A stretch of 64,000 bases of DNA from Chlorops oryzae (lineage: Eukaryota > Arthropoda > Insecta > Diptera > Chloropidae), in the NCBI GenBank assembly GCA_020466095.1, contig CM035808.1:18579853-18643852 (forward strand), in the 5' to 3' direction. Below, piece by piece: positions 12,428-23,826 of the stretch. The notes beneath the pieces were generated by a model, which was given only the letters and a program-made list of their open reading frames with translations, was not told where the DNA came from and did not search any database. How positions within the stretch are numbered: position 1 is the first letter of the stretch; each line of letters begins with the position of its first letter. A program made the translations under genes and the position numbers.

Positions 12428-14026
12428 GTTTTTTTTTTTTTTGTTTTCTTTTGAGTTCGCTTTCGATTCGACTTTTGTCTAAATCCGTAGCTTAAGTGGT
12501 TTTTGCATCTTGCTTTTTGTTTTAATTCACGTGCCGCGCCCGAAAACACGAAAAGAAATTGTTCTATGCACTGAAATCATGGGCTAATAGGAATTTTTCA
12601 ATGTTTTTCACTTTTTGTTATTTGCTAGATATTTTAGAAAATATACGCAAAGGTAGTGATACATCAATTGGATAAATACAAGTAAGTAGTCAGTACGTCG
12701 GACCGGTAGCCGGTTTCAATGTACTCGTTACTTTGTTCTGACCTTGCTTTTAAGTTGTTGTTTTTTTTTCAAGTTGGTCCATGAAGTGGAACGAATTCAA
12801 TTGAAACATAGTTTGAAAGAATGAATATTTTAAATTAAAATATTTCGAAATCTTACAAGCGTTTAATTGATCTTCCGCCTGTGGTAAAATTCAAAGTATT
12901 CGTGCTGCTCGGTAGAAAGTTCCATCACTAGACATTGTCAAGTGCACAAAGAACTGGTTATCCGAGTTAGTGTTTGTCGTTACAAATTCTCTATGCAAAG
13001 CTTTTTTTGGTGTAGAAAGCTTTAAATTCGTTCGTTATTTTCAATTATTCTTCATAAGCTGAAATGAGCTAGCAAATGCAAACAAAAATAAGTACCTATT
13101 AATGTCTTCATTTTAATGCATTACTCTTTCTGTCAGTACATACGAGTGGCTCCTGATGCACATGTATGATATCATGTATGATATATATGTATATACATCG
13201 AAATGAGCAAATATTTTGGTAGATTTTGCACTAGACAAGAAATTATCCCGGCTGGAATTTTTCGCATGAGTGACAACAGTCATCAAGGCATATTCGTTTG
13301 TAAAGAGACCAATTGGTGACCTTCTACTGAAAAAAGAGCTCGCTACAATAGACTCTTCTACAAATGAAATTTTCTTTTGCAAAAGGGTTGATTATTCATA
13401 TATTGAGAGATATTTTTTCAATAAAAACCTTATGATATTTTAATTTTTCCTAAAAGTAAATCGAATGTGATACAATTAGTCATTTTAAACGTAATAATGA
13501 AAGTAGACAAGAAACACATATTTAATATACTTCTGGTCAAGTAAAAACGAACTTCGTTCCGCCTCAGAAGAAACGAATGTGTAAAAAACCAGTAACTATT
13601 ATGCAGAAAATAAAGTTGTCGCTCCCTCTCTGACAACAGAAGCCAATAAAGCAGTAAACTTTAAGAATTAGATGGCCTACTATTTATATTACATAACATA
13701 GCTAATACGTCGGCTACTTAAACTGAAAATTGCTCGATGGGACCAAATATTGCAATTTAAGAGTGTGAAAAATAGATGTTAGTCGATTCTCAGACGTGCC
13801 CGATGTGCACACAAAATTTCATAGAAATCGGTCCAGCTGTTTCGGAGGAGTTTGGTAACAAACACCGTGGAAGGAGAATTTCATATACTTATTACAAATT
13901 TTAATACTGTTCAACAAAAACGAAAACAATTTCTACACGAAAAGAATTACTATTATTACTTTAATTTAAAAATATAAAATTGAAATTTTTTGTTTTTCTT
14001 CCACTTCCAGGTCCCCGTAACATATA
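12428..14026. other. Intergenic upstream of wapl
   Basis: Should hold the wapl 5' UTR and promoter (about 12428-12900), but I cannot place a start site. 13136-13200 has ATGATATC/ATATATGTATA low-complexity DNA. From 13790 on there is a dispersed-repeat-like segment listed separately. No other gene-like signal. Confidence 0.5.
13790..13890. repeat. Dispersed-repeat fragment
   Basis: Contains AAATTTCATAGAAATCGGTC, CAGCTGTTTCGGAGGAGTTT and GGTAACAAACACCGTG, phrases I recognise from abundant insect retroelement tails. Similar wording (AAATTTCATCAAGATAG) occurs in the mini-me-like copy at 38159. Fragment only; family not assigned. Confidence 0.4.
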
Positions 14027-14219
14027 CAGTGTACTTTTTCTTAAGCGGACACCTATGGGACCGAAAAGTGTGTCCGCTTAAGAGGAATTTGTTTGAGAAG
14101 CAGGAACACTAGAGAATTCCCAAAAAGTGTCCGTTTAAGAGGGCTATCCGCTTTAGAGGCGTATCCGCTTAAGAGGGGTGTCCGCTTAAGAAGAACTTCC
14201 GCACGGATAGAGTACACTG
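14027..14219. mobile_element. pogo/Tigger-like MITE, family 1 (copy 1)
   Basis: 193 bp between TA dinucleotides (14025-14026 and 14220-14221), the Tc1/mariner target duplication. Ends CAGTGTACT and AGTACACTG are inverted. The interior alternates CTTAAGCGGACAC, GTGTCCGCTTAAGAGG and related repeats on both strands. This is the longest of six copies in the window. Non-coding. Confidence 0.8.
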
Positions 14220-14234
14220 TATTCTTTTTTCAAA

Positions 14235-14390
14235 CAGTGCCGTAGCAATTCTGTTTTGCGTGAGGGGGAAAATTTATTTTTCCAATTTGCGTGGGGGGGA
14301 AAAATTATTTTTTCAATTTTATTCATGGGCAAAAACAAAAATGCGTGGGGGGCAAAGCCCCCTCTTGCCCCTATGGTTGCTACGGCACTG
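14235..14390. mobile_element. hAT MITE with perfect 8-bp TSD
   Basis: 156 bp with terminal inverted repeats CAGTGCCGTAGCAA and TTGCTACGGCACTG, flanked by perfect direct repeats TTTTCAAA (14227-14234 and 14391-14398). An 8-bp duplication with CAG-type ends is typical of hAT. The interior has G-rich repeats (GTGGGGGGG). It lies only 15 bp from the pogo-like MITE. Confidence 0.85.
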
Positions 14391-14677
14391 TTTTCAAATG
14401 ACATTGTCAGTCGTACAAGCAACATTTACTCCTTTTCAAAATGAAATGTTCTTGTACGTTCAATCTATTTTAGCCAGCCAGCATGCACTCTCCTAATAAA
14501 TTTAATTAGAAATAAGGGTTGGTGCTACTAGTCGCAGGAGACTGTTTCACTAATGGGGCTGTGAAATTTCCAGTTGGGATCCGTTCACATCCCAACAGGA
14601 AAACCCATAAGAGATGGCACACTCACTTTAAAACGTTTTTATATTAAGAATTTAAAATTTTATTCTTTGAGCTAAAA
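14391..14677. other. 3' flank of the lipocalin gene
   Basis: Contains a small hairpin TTGGGATCC..ATCCCAA (14573-14603). The minus-strand poly(A) signal TTTATT at 14659-14664 lies only 13 bp beyond the lipocalin stop, so its 3' UTR may be very short. Otherwise nothing seen. Confidence 0.5.
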
Positions 14678-17457
14678 CTAAGCGTTTTTAATAATTACTT
14701 TAGCCGAATCATTATCTGACACTCCATTGACTAAATATGCTAAAGGATCATCTTTCGAGGACTCCATTAAATGTTCGCAATCAGTTTGATTGATTTCGAA
14801 CATAAATGATAAATCAATATCATAGCGCGGTAGCTTCTCTCGCAGAAAACTTTTAACATTCACACCCAAAGTTGGTTCTCTCGACAACATCAACGCTGAT
14901 AAATATCGCGGATGTTTCTTCTTCTCGGCGCAATGCATCATCAAACTCCAAGAGGTGTAATCCGTATCGACAACGTATGTATTGTATATACCTTCATCTG
15001 GAGAGATAAGAGATTTGAAAATATTTTCACAATTTAAAAAATGTTTTTTTTTGTTTTTGTTTTTTTTTTTAAACACTTACATATATCTTCTGTATGCATC
15101 CAGTGAGCTGGTGAATCATAATCCGGAACAAGCCAGGTAATGTTTCCCACGAGCTTCTCTCTCAAAGGATCTTCAGCGAAAATGTATGAAAAATTCATGG
15201 TTATCTGGAAAATCAAAAAATTTAAGTACCTATAGAGTAAATATTTATTTATTATTTCTTCTTATCCTCACGTGTTGATCGTCCTCTGAAAACGTGAAAT
15301 GACTCCTCATGCAGGCATACTCGCCAGACTCTTCGGTCGATGCATAATATTCGACGACATACCAAAAGCCCATCATTGATTCAAGCTCGAAATTTCGTAC
15401 AGCTTTTACCTGTTTAAGCAAAAGAAATGAAAATTTAATTAGCCTAAATAATCAATGGGCGCAAAAAGAGGAGCTTGCGTTAAACGAAACTATAGGGGCA
15501 TAACACTTTCCATTTTTCTAAAGACAAAATAAATTCTAGAAATGCCGAAAAAAAATGCAAATTTCATTTCATTTTCTTTCATCAAAACAAATAAAAAAAA
15601 AAACAAAAATCTGGGTGCACCGATAATTTTTATTGCCATCGTTGCTCATGCGCATTATTGATCTTGACTATTTAGAGCGTGAGAGTAATGAAAGAAAGTG
15701 AAGAGGAAAAAAAAAAATATGACGATGACGATGAAGAAGAAGAAGGGAAATGAAATCTTAAGGTACTCATGATTAAGAGGGAATTTTGATTTTTCGGTCA
15801 TTAAACAAACTTGTTCATTAAATATTTCTTTCCACTTTCAAGTTCACAAGTTTTGATTGCGATCCATCCAGCGAATAGACTCGAGCGAGCCACTTGAAGA
15901 TCAAGCTAGAAAGTGAGTGCAGAGAGCTTTTGGTTGACCGTTGTAGTATATTATACCGTCACTCTGATGAATGTGCGTTGTCACACGTGCTATGCATACG
16001 GTTGAGATACCAGTTCGAATAAATAAGAAAAATGAAAAGGGAAAGATTTATCTTTAGAGAATAGTGTGCCCAGAATATCTACAAATATTTGTTTAAATAT
16101 TGTTCGGTAGAAAGTGCACTGCATTCTTGATCTTTCGATGATGACTTTTTTTTTAGTATTTCTTTATGTATTCATTGAATTTTTCGAAATTGTTATTATT
16201 ATTCCTTTCCTTTCATTAATTCCGAATAAAAACCCTGTAGTGTGAGATATATAGCACGATCTTGTCATTCTACGAAGACCTGCCATAAGTGAGATTCAAT
16301 CAGAGCACAAATATCATGCCAATGACCTTAAAATTTCAAGAGATCAGCTAGTGTTTTTTTGGCACGCATGACGGATAGTTTTCCCGGATATTTGCCATCC
16401 GGATATAAATAAAAAATGTCCGCTTCAATGCTGCATGCACTTGCAGACCGAAAAATACATTGAAGAATTTTCAGCAAATGATACGTCTCACCGCTGACAT
16501 CCCTGCAGGAAATGTCAATAGTGAATTCTATTCTTTCTGTACTGAATCAAACAGAAACTGACAAGTTATACGTGCAATGCTTTAGCGTTATTTGACATTT
16601 AAACATTGAGTGTCATATGAAGACAGTTAGAAAAAACTATTGAAACTATTGAAAATCTATTGACGTACGTATTATGTAGACCAAAGTAGTACTCTCTTCG
16701 CTTATAGGATGATTGTGACATGGTCCATAAAAATGTCATTTACCTCTTGACAGTTACAGTTTCTCTAATGAGATCCGCCTAAATACTGATTGAAATTGGA
16801 ATAAGTTTCTGGTCTATATTGACGAGGTATAGACATGGGGCCATATGGCACTGCTCCTGCTAGTCGATAATCCAGTATCGGAATGTCTGCGGAAGGGTGC
16901 TGAGATCACATACTCACGCCACAGGGGAGCATTTGCGAATCCGAAAAGGTGTTAACAAGGGTTAAGAGCAAAAAGATTTTCACTCTGGACATAAAAAAAA
17001 GTTTTCGCTTAAAAGCATCGAAATTTGAACTTCAGTGTACTGAAATCATTGCTTCCTTATGAAAAATTTTGAATTTTTGATCGTGCATATATCTCTGGAA
17101 TATTGTACATTCATAAGTATGTAGATACGCGAGATGGTGGTGGATATTTTCAAGAATATATCGTCACGAAATGAAATTTTGCATACACCTACAACCCTCT
17201 TTCTTGATTTTAAGCTATTCACGAAGATTCCTGTCCATTGGCCTCGACATTTTGCTTTTGTTTTGTGTTTTTCAAAGACTCGTGCAAAACTGCCACTAAT
17301 CTGTGATGGTATCTAATTTTAGACTCACTTCGGGACATTGCCGTTTCAGATCCGTTCGTTTCCTTCCAATATTGTTCGTAGACTGTATCCATGCGAACGA
17401 CAACTGATGGCACAATATTACAATGGAAAAAATCACAAGTCTATATGTAATAATCAT
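14678..17457 (-). CDS. karl: Secreted lipocalin, apolipoprotein D-like (karl-like), complete
   Basis: Spliced CDS complement(join(14678..14997,15081..15204,15272..15409,17329..17457)), 711 nt, 236 aa. Exon 1 (43 codons) encodes a signal peptide (MIITYRLVIFSIVILCHQLS, cleavage probably after SFA), a basic stretch and the CPE of the lipocalin N-terminus. Exon 2 carries the GxW motif (GFW, residues 57-59). Four cysteines, C41, C76, C153 and C204, fit the two lipocalin disulfides. NIT and NFS are N-glycosylation sequons. DEGIYNTYVVDTDYTSW-type sequence, with the D split across exons 3 and 4 as Y131/E132, is the usual ApoD/Lazarillo core. Introns are GT/AG; intron 1 is 1.9 kb, the others 67-83 bp. 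Such proteins carry small hydrophobic ligands outside cells. Similarity to Drosophila karl is from memory, so family is sure and symbol less so. A Ser/Asp-rich C-tail follows the last cysteine. Confidence 0.88.
15410..17328 (-). other. karl: Lipocalin intron 1
   Basis: 1919-bp intron between the signal-peptide exon and the rest. Holds A-rich runs (15593-15605), a GATGACGATGAAGAAGAAG purine patch (15722-15745), and no ORF or clear transposon. Size and position (just after the signal peptide) fit a regulatory first intron, by inference. Confidence 0.6.
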
Positions 17458-20343
17458 TTTGAAATAATTTCGATTGCACTAAATATAATTTAATCACTTC
17501 GATTCCATCGCTACTGCGAGTGTAAGAAAAAATTAATTGCGTTTCACAAACGTTTTTGGCGCATCCGCATCCGCATCCCCGAGCCCGCGAATGAAGTCAC
17601 ATCGCCGAACACATCCGTTTCGAAATGTCGATTTTGTCGCACTGCGTTGCGATATGGAAGTGGCAAAAATAAGAAGAAATTCATTTTATACAAATGAGAA
17701 AATATTTTTATGATTCAATTTTTTCATTTAGTTTTTATTTATTTATTTTTTTTTCTTCATTTCCATGTTGTAATCTATGGATAAGAAGCACTCTGGAGCA
17801 CTTTACTCGCACGTTACGCTGCTGTTCTCGCAATAAAAAATTTTTGTTCTTTTCATATTTTCTCCAAAGAATTTTGTATTTTTACTCTTGTTTTATAATT
17901 GGAATTTAATCATAAAGCGACGACTCTCAAGCACACGACAGAAGTTCTTTTTCAGCATTTGAATAGACGGACCGAACAACCATTCGGATGAAGTAGAAGC
18001 GGGGTGTGTGTGTGTGTGTGTGCGGCATCAAATCGAAATGCACTACTCAGTGTTTTCATATGGGAGGCCGCTTGATTATTTCTTTGCGTCATGGACCGTC
18101 TTGATCATGTTCCGATCATGGATTTGAGGTCTTATCAGAAAATTCGAGTAAATTGAGATTTAAGAAAAAGAAAAAAAAAACAAAAACATGTGAACACATG
18201 AGCTCGAAGATCTTGCCAAATATGAATGAAGTACCTAAATTTTGAGAGGGGGAAAAAATTATTCGTTTTCTACTTTGACTTATAACCTCCTCTAAGTATA
18301 AGGGGCACACTATTCTACTTTCATTTAGTAAAAATATTTTTTTATTACTCATTAATCCGTTTGGTTTCATTTGATTTTTTTTTTTTTTTTTTTTGCTCCA
18401 GCCAAACCGCACTTTCTATGCCACCGGCAGTGTCATTGGGTGACGCATTGCGTTACAAATCAAACACGTCATTCCCACAGAGAAGATATTGTTTGGGGCC
18501 TAAGTTTAGAGCAGCAGCAGCAGCCATCGACACTATTTCATGATTCACATTAACGCTAACGCGCCCCTAAGCTGAGTGATTTGCACTTCTCACTCGTCCC
18601 CCAGCAAATGTCCCGAGATTTACAAACGATGGCACGTCAACGTGAATGCACCTTGCCATTGCTTGGTCGGGTTGGGCCACAGTCGAGGTACATATTTACA
18701 TTTCTACTGTTATGTTGTTTACATGTACGCATGCATAACTTGGAATATTTTTTTCTCTCTTGATTTTAATACTTGAGTTATTGAGAGGGTATGTGCGGTC
18801 GGTTCGGATGTTGTGACAGCGAACCACATTTCTCTGAAATCGATCGAAAGGTAAATAAAACCACTTCGCATGCAGATTGATGGGGAGTCAGTCGATCGGG
18901 AGATTATGTATATCTCCTATTTTGGGAGCAATTATTATATTGGAAAAAAGCGAACGGGAAAAATCTCTTTTGTTAAATAAGAATCGGAGTCGACCGACCG
19001 TAGCTACATAGCTTGGCTGCCAAGATAGATGTGCTTAAATCTTTGTTTTTCCTTCTTTTCTGTGAGAGCAGAAGAAGTTCACCTGAATTAATTGTTGACA
19101 ATTGCTACCTTAATGGCCAACTCTGTTGCTATTGCCACTGCCACTGCCAGAGTAGCCAGTTCCACGTTAGTTTTCACTTCTCGTAACCTTCAGAAGTTCA
19201 AAGTGTACGATTGCGGCCTGCTGAAGCTTCAATGCGGCTAATGGGGCTTCGAGGTGGCAATCAATGAAAGTTATGATGAGCGATAGACATTTAGACATTG
19301 TATATTTAGACATATTTCTTCGTTTTTTGTTTTTTTCAAACATCTCTTTGAACATCTTCATTGCACTGGGCGTATTCGTAGGCAGTTGTCAACGATGAAT
19401 GCTCTAGCTAGACTCTCAAGATGAAGGCAAAAAGAAGAAAAAAAAAAACAAACAAAAAAATGATGTAGTGTCAACGTAATGAAGATATAAACTAATAAAC
19501 TGTGAGAGTGGCCTGAATATTTGGTTAGAAAATGGAAATATCAAGCTTGGGGAATGCTTTGTGAGCTTACAAAAAAAGAGAAGTTGTGGCTCTAACACGA
19601 GGAATTCCCTTTAATCTCGCCGGCTAAGAATGTGAAAAAGATCATCATGCATTATGCAGATTTAAGTCAATCATTCAGACAGAGGCATGAAATAGTTTTG
19701 TTTTGTTTCGGAGTGCGTACGCCCTTGCGAGAATTTGTTGCAAATGCGGTTATTAGAATATGAGGAACATTCTCAGTTTTATTGTTAAGTTTTTTTTTTT
19801 GCGATTTAAATATCTTTTCGATTACAGTGTGCAACACGTAAGCGGCAAGGCGTATTTAACAAGGTGGTGGCAGTAGTACAACAACAATGTAAAAAAAACT
19901 CGGAAATGTCAAAATCAGTTCACGCTTGTTTGAATTTTTTTCCAATATAAACATTTTTAATTTCATATGTATATGGCAAAAAAGATCAAAAAGATCTGTT
20001 AATGATCGCGGTGCTAAATAATATGAAACATTTTTAATTTCGTTGAAAAATGTAAGCGTACGAAATTCAATACAAAATTTTGACAGTTCCGAGTTGAAAA
20101 AATGGAAGAAGAAGAGCAGTTCCTACTACGCCTTGCGTAAGCGGGGAAAAAAATGTTTGACTGTAAATAAAGCCGTGAAACACTCAGCAAACATATTCGG
20201 AGTCTGAAAATAAATAGAAAATATGAGGGTCATATTTATGAGTGCGAAATGAACCAGAAATTCCTATGTAGAAAATATGGAAAATAAATTAAAATTAAAT
20301 TTGACTTTAACTTATAATCGAAAAACATCCAACCATTTCGATC
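17458..20343. other. Intergenic upstream of the lipocalin gene
   Basis: Should include the lipocalin promoter; not placed. A (TG)n run at 18003-18021 and A/T homopolymers (18169-18180, 18376-18394, 19439-19449) are the only simple repeats. ORFs here are short and unlike proteins. Nothing else recognised. Confidence 0.5.
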
Positions 20344-20380
20344 TGGCAAACACGGTCTCGATGGGTGAGCACAGGACTAG
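20344..20380 (+). repeat. SINE head fragment cut by a hAT-like insertion
   Basis: GGCAAACACGGTCTCGATGG, then GTGAGCACAGGACTAG, matches the tRNA-like head at 34730-34775 (GGCGAACATGGTGTCACGGG, then GTGAGCACATGACTAG) up to the point where the TAGAGCTGGAGA terminus begins. Confidence 0.5.
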
Positions 20381-20900
20381 AGCTGGAGATTTATCGATAG
20401 TTGCGACCATCGAGCTGTTTAACATTTAAATATCCACCATTTAAAAGTTTTAAATTTAAAAATTATTGTTGGTCTTATAATAATTTAATAAAATATTGTG
20501 CAGAAGTATCCCTCCTCAACTTACATCAGGTGGTTATATACAAGGAGCCGAATTTTAAAGCCTTTCTTACTCAATTTTCCATACTTTGTAACCAAGATGT
20601 GTCTTATTTATTGGCTTGATAGAGCTATCGATAGTTTGATAATCGATTGTCGATAGGTTCCATAATCGAGAGTTTCAATAATCGATAGGTTCAATAATCG
20701 ATCGTTTCAACAATTGATAAGTTCAGTAATCGATAGTTCGTTAATCGATAGTTTTGTTAATCGATTTACCAAAATATCGATATATTAAACAATCGATAGT
20801 TTCAATGATCGATATTTCCAAAAATCGATATTTTCGATAATTGATCGTTTCTAGAATCGATAGTTTTGGCGATCGATAATTTTGATAATCGAAAGATGAA
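20378..20900. mobile_element. hAT-related fragment with a TCGAT-motif array
   Basis: Begins TAGAGCTGGAGATTTATCGA, the same terminus as the nested hAT element at 61207. From 20622 to 20900 there are roughly twenty TCGAT-type motifs spaced 12-20 bp apart, many as ATCGATAG, some extended to TATCGATA. The matching right terminus is not visible before the next repeat begins, so the copy looks truncated. No coding capacity. Confidence 0.6.
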
Positions 20901-21062
20901 TTTCGGCACTTCAAAAAATTTCTTGAATGCATAGCTTTTATATTCATGTTTCCCATGATACAAAGAGAGCAAGATAGCGCCACTTCGGGTACCGCTATTT
21001 TGTAGCATTCGCATTGTTGTTGTTTCCAGGCACGGCAGAACAGATTTTTCCCGAGTGGGTAG

Positions 21063-21420
21063 TAGAGGTGGGAAAAAATCGATGTTAACATCGATACATC
21101 GATAGTATCGATGTTTTTAAGTTAAAATAAATAATAATGAAAAGAAAGTTAAAAATGCAAAATAGATTAAGTTTGATTTAATTCTAACAACCTTAGTTGA
21201 TGGAAAAAAATTGTTAGTTATCAGAAACCATCAATAGTGCACGATTGTGGGATACATCGACGATGTTTTTAAATGTTTTACCCTATTGATGGTGTTCTAC
21301 GACAATCTATTGTTTTTCATCAACTACTAAGCTTGTTAGAATTTAATTTAATGGAATTTATTTTTACCATTTATTTATTAATTTTACCATTATGTTAACA
21401 TTGATTGTTTTCCACCTCTA
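21063..21420. mobile_element. hAT MITE with perfect 8-bp TSD and ATCGAT subterminal repeats
   Basis: 358 bp with ends TAGAGGTGGGAAAA and (inverted) TAGAGGTGGAAAA, flanked by perfect direct repeats GTGGGTAG (21055-21062 and 21421-21428). The first 50 bp hold several ATCGAT motifs (ATCGATGTTAACATCGAT, then CATCGATAGTATCGATG). Non-coding. It interrupts the left part of the foldback composite, so it is younger than that. Confidence 0.88.
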
Positions 21421-21521
21421 GTGGGTAGTAGTTCGAAGGGGGAAGGGTGGTGTATTGCTGCGTTGGAGTAGTATACAAAGCTCCCACGAAATCAACATTC
21501 CCATCATTTCGTTACAAAATC

Positions 21522-21780
21522 AAGTATATGTTATTTTTCCATATTTAGCTTTAAAATGAAGAGCATACTAATTATTTTAGAAATAAATATTTATAAGAAG
21601 CTTTTAAACATATTACGTGTTTTCCCTCTCATTTACAAGCTTGCACTGTATATGTAGTTTTTCGTTGGAGTCATAAAATAACATGCAATATGTTTATATG
21701 CTTTTTATAAATAGTTATTTCTAAAATAATTCCTGAGTATACTCTTCATTTTAAAGCTAAATATGGAAAAATAACATAAT
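21522..21780. repeat. Imperfect inverted repeat, arms about 100 bp
   Basis: The left arm (21522-21622) and right arm (21683-21780) share TTATTTTTCCATATTTAGC and TTTAAAATGAAGAG in inverted order, separated by about 60 bp. It lies beside the hAT remnant and may be its subterminal structure. Confidence 0.7.
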
Positions 21781-21841
21781 CTTAAGCTCGATGAGGTATA
21801 TATTTGGCTTTTAAAAATTAAATACATTACTCCTTTCAATT

Positions 21842-22255
21842 TTAATTTTTTAATGCAAAAGTTGCACTCCGTTTAACATTTTTTAAAATTAACTCATCTA
21901 GGAGTTCTTCCAGATCAAGCATATCGGTTAAATTTTTATAAACATGTAAAACGGCAACATTATTGAGCCGATCTTGCAACATTTTTGATCTTAAATATGT
22001 TTTAAGTCGACGGAGAACGGAAAAGCTCCGTTCATTCGAACAAGATGATCCTGGAATTGTAATGAGTAAACGAACAAACCGAACAAACTCTGGAAGAAGA
22101 CCTATAGCCCAATTGTATTTTTTTAAAAAATTTACAACTTCTCTTAAGTTGTTCGCTTCTTCTTTTTGTCTTTTTAAAAGTTGTAAAAACATTACTTGGT
22201 CATTTAGCAACCTTTCGCTATCGAAATCAATAAAAATTAGCAATACTGTCGACAT
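21842..22255 (-). pseudogene. hAT transposase remnant (C-terminal dimerisation region)
   Basis: An open frame of 137 codons ending in a stop. Its core, ITIPGSSCSNERSFSVLRRL followed by KTYLRSKMLQDRLNNVAVLH, is the hAT-family dimerisation domain found in ZMYM/52-kDa-repressor-like transposases (family knowledge). A full transposase would have about 500 further residues upstream, including the BED finger and the first catalytic residues. Upstream DNA (22256-22450) shows frame breaks and no such domains. The piece is therefore 5'-truncated and cannot encode an active enzyme. It lies inside the foldback composite, next to hAT MITEs, but its own ends are not identified. Confidence 0.8.
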
Positions 22256-22720
22256 TTTCGGTTTGACCTGTTGCGAATTTTTCTAACGATTTCAAAAATG
22301 TAGCAGAAAACGAAAGCACTGAATTCGTTTGTACATGTGTCGATTTCTTTCTTGTATATATTAATGAGCAAGCGTGTTCGCTCTTTGACATTTGACATTG
22401 ACGCAAGTGCACCCACTTGTAACCCCCTCACGGCGACCATGTAACTCATTTTTTTGTTACTTCACAAGAGAAGGAAAACACTCCATAAAACTCAAAAGCA
22501 ACATATGTGTTTAAAAAATTTTTTTTAAGCATAATGGCAATTTAAAAATACAAAAAATTGTGTTTTAGGCTTGGTTTTTATATTTTTTTGGGGGTGCATT
22601 TCAGAGTGGACCACTAGTAAAATTAAAAATCTTATTTTTGAAAAAACAAATGATACGCCCTTTCTATCCGAAGCTAACGATATGTACATATGTACCTACA
22701 TCTATATGTACACACATATA

Positions 22721-23473
22721 ACATTCCAAGTCCGAAGTTTTGTGGTTCAGAAGTTATAAGTATTTTTCCATTTGTGGAGGTAGGAGTGGGCGGATCACGC
22801 CCATATTTTGCAGTAATATCCCAATGAGTGAAAGGTATGTACGTTCCAAGTCCGAAGTGAATATGTTCAGTAGTTCAGGAGTTATTAGCATATTTTATTT
22901 GTGGGTGAAGCAGTGGGCGGATCACGCCCATATTTTTCAATAACATCCCAATGGGTCCAAGGTATATATGATCCAAGTTTGAAGTGAATGTGTTCAGTGG
23001 TTCAGAAGTTACGAGCATTTTTATTGTATGTATGTAAACAAATGCTACCGCAAAGCATTTAGATTCTAAATTTTAGAAAGAAAAGCTGATGCAATATTGT
23101 ACATGCGTACATACATAGAATACATTCCGCATTCTTGGAAAGGCGCGCCGTCGCATATAGAAAAATGCTCATAACTTCTGAACCACTTAACATATTCACT
23201 TCAAACTTGGAACATATATACCTTGGACCCATTGGGATGTTATTGAAAAATATGGGCGTGATCCGCCCACTGCTTCCCCCACAAATGAAATATGCTAATA
23301 ACTCCTGAACTACTGAACATATTCACTTCGGACTTGGAACGTACATACCTTTCACTCATTGGGGATATTACTGCAAAATATGGGCGTGATCCGCCCACTC
23401 CTACCTCCAAAAATGAAAAAAATACTTATAACTTTTGAACCGCCAAACGTATTAACTTCCGACTTGGAATGTA
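22721..23473. mobile_element. Large palindrome with tandem modules in each arm
   Basis: The left arm (about 22721-23036) and right arm (about 23150-23473) are inverted copies. Each arm is built from two modules of 120-127 bp plus a partial third. Module starts CCAAGTCCGAAG lie at 22726 and 22846, with CCAAGTTTGAAG at 22973. Each full module contains GGGCGGATCACGCCCATATT. The spacer of about 110 bp is AT-rich with one GGCGCGCC. Non-coding; the RNA would form a long hairpin. Confidence 0.8.
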
Positions 23474-23775
23474 CAACATATCATACATGCAGTAAATGCC
23501 TCCGAAATAATAGAATAACATTTTATTTAAAAAGACAATTATTAGGGTAAAATTTTTACGTATTAATTTTCGCGGCCAAGTATTTTCCAAATACTTCCGT
23601 TTGGTAGTTTTGGCTTATGTCGTTTAATGCTTTTCATTCTTTATTAACGCAAAGATATAGGCTCTACGGAAACATTGCATATTAACTCAAAATGAAAAAA
23701 TTGGAAAAAATTTTTTTGTCAAAACTGGCATTCCAAAAATTTCGTGAAATTTTTACTGAGTAAAATAGCCACTTG

Positions 23776-23826
23776 GAAAATTTCGAGTGGGTAAAATACC
23801 CACTCGGAAAATCTCGAGTGGGTACA
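23776..23826. repeat. Short palindromes CGAGTGGGTA/TACCCACTCG
   Basis: CGAGTGGGTAAAATACCCAC followed by TCG forms a near-perfect hairpin, and CGAGTGGGTAC repeats directly after it. GAGTGGGTA also occurs at the left arm (21053), so this is probably the inner edge of the foldback composite's terminal repeats. Confidence 0.5.

Noticed and set aside
22740..23473. CRISPR-like array (repeated GGGCGGATCACGCCC)
   Set aside because: Eukaryotic context, inverted arms, unit spacing 120-127 bp with conserved rather than unique spacers; a palindromic transposon explains it.
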